From Tigriopus japonicus (Eukaryota > Arthropoda > Copepoda > Harpacticoida > Harpacticidae), in assembly GCA_010645155.1 (NCBI GenBank), contig CM021318.1, forward strand, positions 11,273,331 through 11,337,330: a stretch of DNA of 64,000 nucleotides, given 5' to 3'. The position numbers were made by a program, and so were the translations under genes. The notes below the pieces were generated by a model. The model saw only the letters and a list, made by a program, of their open reading frames with translations. It was not told the DNA's origin and did no database searches. This document shows positions 35,316-47,265 of this stretch, piece after piece (positions within the stretch are counted from its first letter, which is position 1; every line of letters starts with the position of its first letter).

Positions 35316-35528
35316 TAGGGATGGGTGACACCGGCATTTTTGACATCGACACCGACACCGGCCAAATTGTGACAGTCGACACCAACACCGTCTGTAAATG
35401 TGTTTATGTAGCAAATTTTTTGTATTTTTGAAACCAATCACGAAACCTTGTAGGTGACACCGAAAGTGGGAAAAGCTAGTGTCGGTGTCGACACCTCGGC
35501 ACCGACACCGGCTTCTCGCCCACCCTCA
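35316..35528. mobile_element. Short hAT-like MITE with GACACCG repeats
   Basis: A 213-bp segment with ends TAGGGATGGG and (complement) TGAGGGTGGG and a 7/8-matching 8-bp flank TCTGGAGG/TCTGGAAG (35308-35315, 35529-35536). The interior has many copies of GACACCGACACCGG in both orientations. Confidence 0.6.
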
Positions 35529-36040
35529 TCTGGAAGCACTGTTAACTCAGGTGCATAGGAAAGCGCCCAAGAGACCAGCGCGGGCGGGAACACGTATGGA
35601 GAAGAACTCGAAGCGAACTAGGCGCGTCGGAAATATACATGCAAGCTCGCCGCGAGTCGGGAGTACTTGAAATTATGGGCCGATGGGGTTGAACCTTAAC
35701 AAATGTAGAACATCATCACACTCTGTGCCCGGGAGGGACTACACTGATGACTGGTGAGTCCGCGTTTGGATTCAACGAGAAGTATGCCTGCACATTTTTC
35801 CCTATGTTGTAAGTAGAGGCGTAGAAGTAGGCTCTGGGCTCAGTGTCGCACTAGTAGCGAGCGATGCCCAGCCACAGGATTGATTTCCAAACAGGATTCA
35901 CTAGAAGAGGTACTAGTCAACTCGATGAATGCACGCACGCCAATCAAGACTTTCAGTTGGAATCTAATACATAAACTGCTACAAACACAAAGCGAACGAG
36001 GGAAACCAGAAGATAACGACGTTTCGATTGCGAATGCGAC
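35529..36040. other. 5' flank of flotillin 1b
   Basis: Less AT-rich than its surroundings; a probable promoter or 5' UTR. No motif assigned. Confidence 0.4.
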
Positions 36041-39000
36041 ATGTGTTTCAACGTGGGCGTAGTAACATGCGGTCCCAACGAAGCCGTTATCATCTCGGGT
36101 GTGTTCCATGGCGGCGATCCCACCATGATCGTGGGGGGACGGGCCATTGTGATCCCGTGCTTACAAAAGGTTCAGCGTATTCCGCTCAACATCATGACCC
36201 TCAAGATTGAATCACCGCGGGTGTACACCAGTCAAGGCGTGGCCATTTCCGTCACCGGAGTAGCCCAGGTCTCTATCCATTCAATATTGATCTTGCCAAC
36301 TAACATTGGTCTTTTCTCCTTCACATCTGTCAGATTGAAATGAACTTTGAAACTTCTCTTTCCGATTGTCCCGGAGGTACTGAAAGTAAAATCAAAAACT
36401 TCAGACTAGAGATTTTCCAGCCCCTACAATCTCAGCAAGCGCTACATGAAATGAGGATTTTTTTTCTTAGTTGAACAAACATTTCCATGGGATGAACAAC
36501 TTTTCAATTCGATTTAGGTGCAAATAAACGGAACAAACGAGAAAATGCTAAAAACTGCAGCCGAGATATTTGGTTCTAAAACTGCCGAGGAGATTCTTTT
36601 TGTGTCCAAAGAGACCTTGGAAGGTCATCAGCGGGCCATTATGGGGAACATGACCGTGGAAGAAATCTATCGTGACCGGAAGACATTCTCGGAACGGGTT
36701 TTTGCCGTCGCATCCACCGATTTTATTCAAATGGGCATTAAAATCGTATCATACACAATCAAAGATATCACGGATGAAGAAGGGTACTTGTGGGTAAGCG
36801 TTAAACTGCAATGTGTAAACAAATGACGATGTCAAATATTTTTACGAGAGATTTTTGATAGGCTTGTCATTCTTTTGGATGAAAGTTGAATTTTTATTCC
36901 ATCTCAAGAGTAAAAAATGGAAGCATGGTACTAACAGTGGTCAAATGAGTCGTGTCACAAGGTGATCATTAGGGACAGGAACTTAAGACGAATAAACTTA
37001 TTCGTCTTTTTTCGTCTTTATTCGTCTTTTTTGCCCTTATTCGTCGCGACAAATTTATTCGTCTAATTTGTATTTTATTCGTCTTTTTTCGTCTAATCCG
37101 GCAATTTCACTCAACTTTTTTCGTCTAATTAGTCAAAAATTGGAACTTTTCTTAGATTTGAAGCTTTTTTCTCAAATTTGGAATCAAATAGACACTTTTA
37201 AAAAAGTTCAACGCCAAAACTTGGGCAACAAAATATGATCCACACCTACATATTAACTTGTAGAGTTTCCTGACACAAAGAAAGAAAATTGGATCGAAAA
37301 GCCTATCTGACTATTTGAAGAATTAATGTCAGCAAATCTGCTTCTAAATATTGCTCTATTGAAAACGTTGAAATAAGGGCGGTTTTGAGCTCATGTTTTT
37401 TTTATGAATATGTTCCACTGACCATTTCTTGCTTATTCGGCACTTTTCCGTTTGTTATCTTTGTAGATTTTGCCGTTTTGCACAAGAGTGCAGCTGTTTC
37501 CCCTCAATTGGGCCACACATTTTGTCTACTTTATGGGCAGCAGTTTTAATCCTCTTTACAGGCAATTCACTAGTCTTTTTTGCTGTATAATAAGTCAGTT
37601 TTTTTCATCTTTTCTTCGTATTTGATAGTTTTTTTCGTCTTTTTTGTCGTATTTGTCAGGTTTTTTCGTCTTTTTCGTCGTATTTGTCAGGTTTTTTCGT
37701 CTTTTTTGTCGTATTTGTCAGGTTTTTTTCGTCTTTTTCGTCTTTTTTGTCGTATTTGTCACGTTTTTTCGTCTTTTTTCGTCTAATCGGGCAATTTTAT
37801 TCGTCTTTATTCGTCTAATCAGGTAATTTTATTCGTCTTTTTTCGTCTATTTTGACAGTTTTATTCGTCTTAACTTCCTGTCTCTAGTGATCATAAATAT
37901 TTCTAACAAAAATGTGAACTAAAGCTGACAAAATTGTCCATTTCTGTTCTTGTCATCAGCTGAAGTCCATTTCAAAGAAAAACAACTTATCTAATTACTG
38001 TACAGTTGATTCTTTGCAGTTATATTAAATTTTAAAAGAACCATACCAACACTTACAATTTTAGACACGCTCTTTCAGTGAAAACTAGTGATGGACCGAA
38101 AGGGCTCTTAACCGAAACCGAAAGTTTCGGCCGAAAGTGTTCACAGCAGTGTTCACTGTTTACAAAATTGTTCAAATGCAAAATCCGCCTAAAAAATTAG
38201 AATGTGTTCGATGTTGGGTAGTCGCAAATTTTGAAAAATCTTAAAACTTAAATTTCAGAGGTTTTTGGACCATTCGATTTTGTTGTCAAACTCCATTTTA
38301 TATAGTGCTTGTCCGCTTTCGGTAGGCATAACCGAAACCGAAACCGAAATTTCGGCCGTAATTTCGGCCGAAAGCGCTTTCGGTCCATCACTAGTGAAAA
38401 CAATGTAGGTTTTTTTAATTTAAACATTTTGAAACCTGTTGCTTTTAGTATCACGACGTTGAGTGTAAAAGTCGTATTTTTTAAAAGCTCGACTAGACTT
38501 AATTGAACATGAAAAAGGTTGCTTAAAGTGAGCGTTTTAATTCATACCGCTAGCGGCTAAACAGGGCTGTTGGTTGTGCTGCGTTGCTCAGCCCATTTTG
38601 GCGAATCCAAATTTACCCATTTAGGCGTCCATTCAATGATTCTAGGTCCCTGGAAATGCTGGAAAGGATCGATATTTCACGTAAAGATATCTTGGCTGGA
38701 ATCGGGTCAATCCAAACGCAAAATTTGTTTTTAGAGTTATTTAATTAAAAGCAATTAAGTGAACCTTCTGTGTTGGCAAAAATAGGATTTAACATTGATC
38801 CAAACAATAATTGAAAAATGCGGATTTGTTCAGTGGATTCCAAAGAATCAAATCAATATTTCAACATGTTGTCCATACAGAGAAATGAAACAGTTTTTAA
38901 TTTTTCTTTCTGGGAATGTATGATAAATCAACTGAGCATATCAATCAGGTGTAGGCAGAGGTATCAAAACAAATTGATCTTTTCCAAGGACCTAGAATAA

Positions 39001-40182
39001 TTGACGATTTAATGGGGAAAAATTTGGATTCACCAAAATGGGCTGAGCAACGCAGCACAGCCAACAGACCTGTTTTGCCGCTTGCGGTATGATTTAAAAC
39101 GCTTACTTGAAGCAACCTTTATCATTTCCCATTGTTTTATTTAGTCAATGAAATTGTGCAATAATTCCTTAAAAAAAATTGACATATTTATTTTATTTTC
39201 TTGAATAGTTTTTGGAACAAATATTTTAGTTCATAAAATATTATTCCTTCATAGGCTTTGGGACAAGGACGAACCGCAGAAGTTCAACGAGATGCCCGAA
39301 TCGGTGAGGCAGAGGCTCGAAAAGAAGCCACCATGGCTGGAGCCATCGCCGAAGAACAAAGTGTCCAAGCTCGATTGCTTAACGACACGGAAATTGCTCG
39401 GGCCAAGCGCGACTATGAGCTGAAAAAAGCCACTTACGACGTCGAAGTAAACACTGCTAATGCCGAGGCCCAATTGGCCTATCAACTTAAGGTGAAAGAC
39501 ATTCAGTATTGACATTGGAGCCTATTTGACCGACATATATTGGAACTAATTGATAATTTCTCTTGATCGTAGGCGGCCTCTATCCAACAACAAATTAAAG
39601 AGCAAGCCATTCAAGTTCAAGTTGTTGAGCGGATGCAGGCCATCGAGATAGCAGAACAAGAGATTCAACGACAAGCCAAAGCCTTAGATTCGACTGTCAA
39701 GAAGCCAGCCGAAGCTGAAAAATATCGACTTGAGAAAATTGCCGAGGCCAATCGACTCGTTCGTGTTTTGGAGGCTGAGGCCGAAGCTGAAGCCGAAGTC
39801 TTACGAGGAGAAGCTCAGGCCTTTGCCATTGAAGCCAGAGCCAAGGCTGAGGCAGAGGAGATGGCCAAGAAGGCCGATGCCTGGAATGAATATGGAGAAG
39901 TTGCTAAAGTGCATATGATCTTGGAGACTATGCCGAAAATTGCGCAACACGTGGCAAACCCTCTGAGCGAGTAAGAGCTTGAACGCAGTGATTTACTGCA
40001 TGTTGTCGATCATCATCTTGTTCTCTTTCAGAGTCAAAAAGATTACTATGGTGTCGGATGGATCTGGAGAAATCGGTGCGTCCAAGATCACTGAAGAAGT
40101 TATTCAAATTATGAAGAAGATGCCAGAGTTGGTGACGAGAATGACCGGGGTGGATATCACTAAACAAATTGGATCTATTTAG
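36041..40182 (+). CDS. FLOT1: Flotillin-1 paralogue b
   Basis: Exons 36041-36268, 36518-36793, 39255-39491, 39573-39970 and 40032-40182. The first four exon lengths (228, 276, 237, 398) and all phases are identical to paralogue a. The protein is about 429 residues. SPFH features are present: [23 protein letters not shown] (Cys retained at the site matching palmitoylated Cys34 of human flotillin-1), [36 protein letters not shown]. The coiled coil has [36 protein letters not shown] and [20 protein letters not shown], and the end is [15 protein letters not shown]. This copy keeps more ancestral flotillin-1 residues than paralogue a. Intron 2 (36794-39254) contains three MITEs. It lies about 7.7 kb downstream of paralogue a on the same strand. 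Confidence 0.94.
36970..37886. mobile_element. hAT-type MITE, TAGGGACAG family, best copy
   Basis: A 917-bp element with 27-base inverted ends (TAGGGACAGGAACTTAAGAC..., about 25/27 matching) and a perfect 8-bp target duplication GTGATCAT (36962-36969, 37887-37894). Subterminal regions are dense in TTCGTCTTTTTTCGTC words, and the right side has a tandem array of GTCGTATTTGTCAGGTTTTTTC (about 37610-37770). It lies in intron 2 of flotillin 1b. No transposase. Confidence 0.9.
37610..37775. repeat. Short tandem array inside the MITE
   Basis: Four to five units of about 35 bp containing TTTTTTGTCGTATTTGTCAG. Open frames through it give Phe/Arg/Val-rich repeats and are not genes. Confidence 0.8.
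38086..38393. mobile_element. hAT-type MITE, TAGTGATGGACCGAAAG ends
   Basis: A 308-bp element with perfect 17-base inverted ends and a perfect 8-bp duplication GTGAAAAC (38078-38085, 38394-38401). The interior has repeated CCGAAACCGAAA and TTTCGGCCGAAA words able to form hairpins. Confidence 0.9.
38517..39117. mobile_element. Long-TIR foldback element
   Basis: A 601-bp element in flotillin 1b intron 2. Inverted arms start GGTTGCTT and run about 105 bp with few mismatches through GCTGCGTTGCTCAGCCCATTTTGG; a weaker second block (ATTCTAGGTCC) extends the arms to about 170 bp. No target duplication could be set, so the superfamily is unassigned. Confidence 0.78.
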
Positions 40183-42469
40183 GTCTGCGTCTCATCTCTT
40201 TCAAGCTAACGAGTGCCTTACAAGTTTTTTTATCTCAAATCTGATATTTGCAACCAAACAATCTACAAATTAGGCTGTCAACTGTAATATACTTTCGCCT
40301 ACATATGTATTTTATAATTCCAGTAGCTTTGATGAATAAGAATTGTTGGAAAACATGAGAAAGTTAAAGTTTCGAAAGTCTAACATACAAAATGGAAGTT
40401 GGTGACTTTCTATCACGCATAATCATCCGAGAATGCAAATTCAATCCCATTTCCATCTCTTGCGCTTAACAAAACTATCAAAAGTCATTTTCTTGGAGTG
40501 CACAACAGTAACTTGTTTCATCAAGGAGCACAATGTTTTCTGTTGGTGAGGATGATGATGAATGAAGGAGCCGGATGACTTAGTGGCCTTGAAGTCCAAC
40601 GAGGTTGTAAATTCAAATTCACAAAGCTCTGGTCCACACATATGGGCAATTGTACTTGCACGAATAGTACAAGTTTTCATCGAGAAGGTTGATCTGCAAG
40701 AAGAAACTTTGATTCTGATATTTGATATCTAACAATGGACACATTTTTTTCGTGACTTGGATGACATCTCTTGGCACTTTGATGAAAGGGGCATTGATGG
40801 AAACGGTGAAAAAACTCCGACTAGACGGCATTTGAATATTGATCAAAGGACAACCAGTACAGTAGTTGTTAGGAGAAATCTTTGACAGGAGGAACCACGG
40901 TACCCCTAGGAAGGTGGTCATATTCTTTCTAATGTGTTCATGTTGCTCCCGCCCACTGTTGAACCTTTTTTTGGTGTTCAAAGTCAAGGCTGATATTAGC
41001 GCTCTGCATTCTATAGCATATTTTGATGAAACAAGACGAGAAAGGTACTTAGTGACTCAAATAACGTGAAAAGCAATTTTTTTTGCCCAAAACTTTTGTT
41101 TTTGTCTGACAAGCATCTACCTCGAAAAGCTAAATTTGGAACAGACTAACTTTGAAGTCAATTGAAACGGCTACATTGGTATGTAATCGGGTTAATTCAA
41201 CATAAAAATATTAAACACCTTCGTCTGATTAACTTTACATCTAACCTCTGACAATAACATCGTTTAAGTCAAAGTTCAAAAACAAAATTTTTGTTCAAAG
41301 GCAAAAATGTGCTCTGACCAACGAGATGTCTAAAGTGCTTCCACATTTTAACCAGGGTGTCACTTCATTTACGCCGTGAAGTCATTTCTCTTTTTTCAAT
41401 AGAGGGCTTTGCTCCATTTTTACTTTCCACTAATTTGTTTCTATGTAGCTGACCACTGGGCACTTCTTCTCTAAACTTCATATTTGATGTTACCTTCTGT
41501 AGCAAACAAACCAAACGTATTTCATTGCGTTTACGCTTTTCAAATATGACAAACTAGTTTCCCTGATTTACATCCGTGCAAACTCGATCTGCCGACCTAA
41601 GGACCAGTTTCTTGACTCGTTGAGACAACAATGGCCCTTCTGAGCCAAAAAGGAACAAACCTGAACCCAATTAAGAACAAAGGGACCTTTCATATAATTT
41701 TCTCAACTAGCTGTAGTTATGAAGCCCATCAGCAATCATCGTTGAGAAAAATGCGATCAATTTTCCTCACTCTGAAACTCGGATCGTTGGCTTGATCTAG
41801 CTCTTCAACCAATGGTTGGGGAGTCAATGAAATGTTAAACATCGAATAGTTTACAGTCTTAGCTTTTCAGAAATGTAAGTGTCTTTCTTGTAACACGAGC
41901 AATATCTGTAAATTCAAAGTCAAATGGTGATCAAGTCAAGTCCTCCCACCAAAGCAGCACTATTTCAAACTTGTGTTGTCATCACGGTCGTACAGTACCG
42001 TCTTTGTCGCAGAACCATTAGATTCTCTCTATAAACAACAAGCTAAAAAAACAAGCTTGCAAAAAGATCAGTGGCTACCCCTACACCAAAAAAGCTCTAA
42101 ACCTTGGGGATTTAAGATAACCCTTTTGCGGACCTTAACGTTCTCTTAAAATATAATGTAAGCTGCCATGAACATGAGCATGATTCACTCATGTATTTAT
42201 TCTCGTTTTTAGTACATTATGTCTGGTATTGAAGTTTGTTAAAGAAATAGTTGAATCCTCAGGAATTCTGAAATCTGGCGAGATTCAATTGGTGCTTGCA
42301 GTTGAAACTTAGTTCTAGAAGAGGCTACAGGGCCATGTTTAACTTCCCTTCCCTTCGTAACTACCTCCGCTACTTAAATGCACTATGAACATGCATTTCC
42401 TTTTTTTCAGTGTAAGCTACCACAAAATTGTGCGAACTCTTTCCAAGGATGAGCCTTACCTTGAAGCGA
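40183..42469. other. Intergenic region between flotillin 1b and eIF3c
   Basis: Holds the convergent 3' ends of flotillin 1b and eIF3c. A Cys-containing minus-strand frame at 40619-40987 is the only notable open frame; no domain is recognised. Nothing else is supported. Confidence 0.45.
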
Positions 42470-45400
42470 CTACTCGCGATCCCTCGATTTCCATGAACGA
42501 CCACCTTGTCGGTCGTGATGAGAGCGATGATTATCATGAGAACGATGGTTATCGTGCGAACGATGGTTATCGTAATTCTTGTCAGAAAACTTAACCCCAC
42601 GTCGGTCTCCATCGAACTTGCCGCCGCCACCGCCCCCACGTCCTCGACCACGTCCTCCATCTGATCGGCCAAACATACCACCTCCTTCTCGACCGCCTCG
42701 GTCGTCTTTACCGCGCCAATTGCCACCTTGCCATCCTCCTTGACGCAGATCTAAACGCTCATTGTTGTCCACGAGGACGGCAATCTTGTCGGACAGTTGC
42801 AAAGACAACGATTGTAGACGGGTGGGTTCGGTTCGGTGCATGACCAGGCATTCCGTGGGTTCGTCTAAACTGGCCATGAGCTCTTCATTGATGATCATCT
42901 TGGATACAATAGCATGAACCACCGTTTTGTTGAGCTCGTACATTTGAGCTAAAGATTCCTGCAAAACGGAAGAGATGGTTTAATTTATGTATCCCTTCAC
43001 TTTTCAAAGATAACCCATGTGGCCTTGAAACAATATTCAGAGGGATATACAAGCTTCAGTTGTGTATCAGACGGCAATTCCTATTTATAATGGATCATCA
43101 TATGGAGGGAAACAGATTAGTCTTGACTGGTTTTTTTACTTACCACAGAAATCGAGTCGTACACTTTGGAATAGGTGAAGAGGTAAGTTCTGAGGGCTTC
43201 CTCTTGCACTTTTCTCGCCAACATTGTGCGGACTTTATCGGCTTCATAGAAGAGGTCCCACACCTAAATAAGCAGAACACACAATTGAATTATTGTAATT
43301 TCCTACGAATAAGATTAAAAGAACACTTTGGTTCCAAATGGTCAGCTTGTCATATAATTTCATGGGCATAACAAGAGTTTACACAAGCTCGTTAGAGCTA
43401 CGTGTAAGTCTCAGAATGACTCAAAACTGCAGGACAAAAAATCATCACGAATTGGTCCACTGACGTAGAAGTTTGAGGGTCGATAACTTACCTTGGCATT
43501 CATTTTGTCATTGATGACCAAGTCTCGACATTTCTTCCAGTCACCATTCCTCATAGCTTTTGATGCGGCCACCACGTGCTCTCTCATAGATTCGGGGGGT
43601 CCAATAAGGGCCTGCCGTTCGCTAGATCTCAATTGTTGGTAGTATGACTTTGAGATCATTCTCCGTCGGGTATTGAATTCATGAGCGGCCATGTACGGGA
43701 TTTCGATGAGCATGGCGGATACCAAGTACACGCATTCCAACATTTCCAAGTTAATGTGCATGTGAAACGGCATCTGACGTTGCTTTTCCAATTTTTCTTG
43801 CTCATTGGACCGTTCATGATGACGCTAGAAGACGAAAAATAGATACCCGTCGATTAGGCTCGGGATAGCACACAATTATATGGCATCATATATTGAAAGA
43901 TCAGTTCAAATAGAAGCTTCAGTTATGTATCAGACGGCAATTCCTATATTTGATGGATCATCAAATGATACTTGGATCTCGATTACCCTTTGATTTTCGA
44001 GGTCTTACCTGGGGAAGCAATCCTTGGGCTAAGAGCTCTTTTGATCGACCTCCTTGTTGAATGTCTAACAAGGCATTGTGAGCGTCCCAAATTTCGGCAT
44101 GTCTGAATCCACACAGACCCAATTGGACCATGGCACGATTGTACATGATCTGGGTGGCTGGATCGGCATGAGTGATGCTATCTTGAAGATGGCTCATCAA
44201 CATCAAATCTCGGGCTTCGTACCAATTATCGTGAATGGCGTGGTGGTAAATGTGACACAAAATGGCTCTGGTACGGAGACGATCCGTGGCATCCTTCGAA
44301 TAAATAAACTTGCATAACCGATCCATGATGGTCAGAGAGGTTTCCTCCTTGTCGTCCACTTCCCCCTAAAATGTTGAAAAATGAAACAATGTTTTCATTT
44401 CGCTCCATGCTCATTGCAACAACCCACCTTCCGCTGCTGGATGACTCTGGGATCGAACTTGAAGTAAATATGTTCGGCTCTCTTCAAATAGATGCGGCAC
44501 AAATCGCTCGGAGAGCCTTGCTTGGCCTCAATCAAGCTCTGGGTTTTCTGCAGTATGCTAACGACTCGAGGTTCATCCTTAAGTCGGTCCACATACTCAT
44601 TGCTATGAGCGTCGCAGCTCTTCAGCACTTTGATGAACTCTTCGTCCATTCGCTCAACACACGTTAGGAAGCACCCTCGGACCTGAAAGTTGAAACCACA
44701 ATATATTCATAGATGTGGACGAGCAAATAAGATTTAAAAGTAAGTATGTAGTACCTTGTACGGCTTGGTTTCGAAGCTCTCCTGATCCTCGGTAATGTTA
44801 TCGCCCGTCGTGAGCTCCTCCATGTTCTCCTCTAGCATGGCCAGGAGTTTCTCAATGGCCGGCATACATTTCTCCCAATATTCGGGTTTCATAGCCGACG
44901 ACACTTTAGGGTTATAGTCAAAGATGGCGGCGATAATGCCGAAGTGGATCTTGGTGTAGATACCGGAGCCCAATTGATTTTCCTCAGAGATCGACAGGAG
45001 TTCCGAGAGCAATTCGATTTGCTCTTTTCGGTTGGTGCGCTTCTTTCCACGGGCCGACATGATTTCGATCAGTTTTTTCAAAACGAGCTCGTGGTTGATC
45101 TCGTCATCTTTCTCGAACATCTTGGGCTTTTCAGCACCGCCGGGTCCAGTTACAGTGGTCCATTCCTTGTCATCGTCTTCATCCGACTCGATAATTTTCA
45201 GCTTTTCTTTCTTCTTGCGGTCTTTCTTCTCCTTCTTGTCCTTTTTGCCATCGCCATCCGTGGTCTTTTTCAAGAACTTTTCTCGGAGACTCATGCCGGG
45301 TTCGTCGTCGGACGAATCCGATTCACTCTCGCCATCCGAATCCCAATACGAGTCGTCACTTTCGTCATCGTCATCGCCCGTGGCCTGCTTCTTGACCTTA

Positions 45401-46268
45401 GCCGGTTTTTCGGGCGCATGGGAGCCTTCGCGAGACTTGGACGTGGACTTGCGGAAGTTGTCCTCGTCCTCTTCGCCACTGGATTCCGAAGCTTCGACTT
45501 TCTCCTCTTCTTCATCGTCGCCGGCATCGGGATTGGCGCGAAACTTGGCCACATCGGCTTCGAATTCTTCGCGAATGTATTTGCGCAGCTTTTGTCGCAA
45601 GGCTCCCAACGACTTCGAATTGTTCTTGCTCATGTTTTTACGGCCTTCGCGGTCTTCCCAAGTTTCGTTGATGAGGTCTTCCATCTCGACTAAGATTCGC
45701 AAATAGAATCGGGGCGTGACGCCATTTTCCTCCTTGGCGATCACGGGTCGGGCTTTATCGTAGGCTCGCGTTAACTCGACGAAACTGGTCTCCATTTTGT
45801 TGAAGTCCTTGATCTTCTTGGAGTTTCGAATGTTCTTCATGAGCGAAGATAATTGCTCATATCGCTTCTCCTTGGCCGATCGAACCACGCGCTTCGTATC
45901 CTCTTCGTCGTCGCTAAACTAAAAAGAAAAACAACCCTGTATGCCATAATCAACCCTCAGAGCTAGCGAAACGAAAGATCTTATCCTTGGACGGACACAA
46001 TGGGTACAGTAGTAGTATTAATAGGCATGGTGGGTCTCGGTCGTACGTCTTTGGACAATTAGGTTGGGCCAAGCATCAAGTTATACTTGGCTAGCATTGC
46101 GTCCGTGCAACGATAAGTTCACCCGACAAGGCTCTTTAATCTTACGATAAATGCGGCGGGCGTGGATTTGTTGGGTTTGCGTTGGGTTTGGGGCATCTCA
46201 TCCTCGGAATCCGAGGCGCTCGACGACGACGATTCGTCCGACGAGGCCGTCGCGAAAAAGCGAGACAT
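42470..46268 (-). CDS. eIF3c: Translation initiation factor eIF3 subunit C
   Basis: Minus-strand exons 46268-46146, 45918-44755, 44682-44428, 44365-44009, 43824-43492, 43263-43144 and 42958-42470, all phase 0, give about 946 residues. The N-terminus [17 protein letters not shown] matches the conserved acidic start, which binds eIF1 and eIF5 in yeast and human. Then come [30 protein letters not shown], the acidic linker, [51 protein letters not shown] residues, [31 protein letters not shown] and the PCI domain with [16 protein letters not shown] and VMHRTEPT. The C-terminal tail is Gly/Arg-rich ([11 protein letters not shown]) followed by three NHRSHD repeats. The protein is a core scaffold of the eIF3 octamer on the 40S subunit. 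Frames on the opposite strand at 44944-45706 are shadows. Confidence 0.96.
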
Positions 46269-46992
46269 GATGAATCTGAGAAGGCTTCTTTCAACACGGT
46301 CTCAAACGGGCGGAGTTGTGAGAGGGCAGGCAATCCGTGGTCAGCCGCTTTCACACAGGAGGGCCTTCAAACACCTAAAATACAAGTATAAACGGTAATC
46401 ACCGGACTCCGAGTGAAGGGCCATGAGTCAGAGGAGTACGCTAATGGGGTCACGACCCACGGATAGGTCAGCCGTGGCGCCTAAATCCGGTCTTAAAAGG
46501 CGGATCCATGACGGCTTGGCCGCTTACTCACCTGATCCAAACCACATTGGAAATTGAAAGCGACAACAGCGGACTCTGCTAAGTGGGCAGCCGGAAAGCG
46601 GGAAACCGGGCTTCTTGGGCTAATTGGCGTTGCGGCGGCGGAAAGAGGAAGTGTGTGAAACTTGGGAGCCATGAGAAAACCAGGGCGGCTTTCTGCATAA
46701 AATATTTCATTCTAACGAGAAAAGAAATACTCCAAAATCATATATCATGTTGACTGTAGAAGCGATCGATGCGCAAAGTGATTGAAAGATATTTGTGTCG
46801 ATTAATAGTATATTTCCATTGAAATGATGAAAAGAGCCTATCCGGGTCTTCCGGAGCAAGAAGTTGCAGTGGCAAAATCATAGGCCAAACCGTGTTAAAA
46901 TCTGACGAAGAAAGACGAAATGAAAGGAACTCTAAAACGACTATGTTAACTCCAGTCATTTTGCGAAGTATGGGTACCAGAAACACTCGAAG
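46269..46992. other. 5' flank of eIF3c
   Basis: Relatively GC-rich at 46400-46660, consistent with a promoter or 5' UTR of eIF3c read leftward. No defined element. Confidence 0.4.
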
Positions 46993-47257
46993 TAGTGATG
47001 TGACTTGGGCGCTTGGGCAAGCTTTTTTTCGTGACAACGTACACTGGGGTCGCCAATTTACCTTCAGTGAAATGGTATTCCCTTCCGCCTTCCTATCTTC
47101 ATAAACCGGTTTTTCATTAAGAAGCATCAGGGTTGCAAATTAACCTCAAATTTGTGTTTACTTGAGTTAGTTAGCAAAGTACAAAACCTCCATTAGGTGA
47201 CCCTACCTTGCAACCTCCCGTGAAAAAACTTGCCCAAGCCCAGATTTCACATCACTA
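46993..47257. mobile_element. Short hAT-type MITE related to the 710-bp family
   Basis: A 265-bp element with ends TAGTGATGTGACTTGGGC and (complement) TAGTGATGTGAAATCTGGGC and a perfect 8-bp target duplication ACTCGAAG (46985-46992, 47258-47265). Ends and CTTGGGCAAG words match the larger family at 49865, 52986 and 61343, so it is probably an internally deleted relative. Confidence 0.9.
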
Positions 47258-47265
47258 ACTCGAAG

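Noticed and set aside
37580..37826. Phe/Arg/Val-rich open frames
   Set aside because: They are translations of the tandem words inside the hAT MITE at 36970-37886.
40619..40987. Minus-strand Cys-containing frame of 122 codons
   Set aside because: No recognised domain, no clear splice partners and no signal peptide; it could be a fragment of a gene but cannot be supported.
44944..45706. Two long plus-strand open frames (249 and 224 codons)
   Set aside because: They lie antisense to the large eIF3c exon. Their Ser/Phe-rich composition is the mirror of the Glu/Lys-rich eIF3c linker, so they are shadows.
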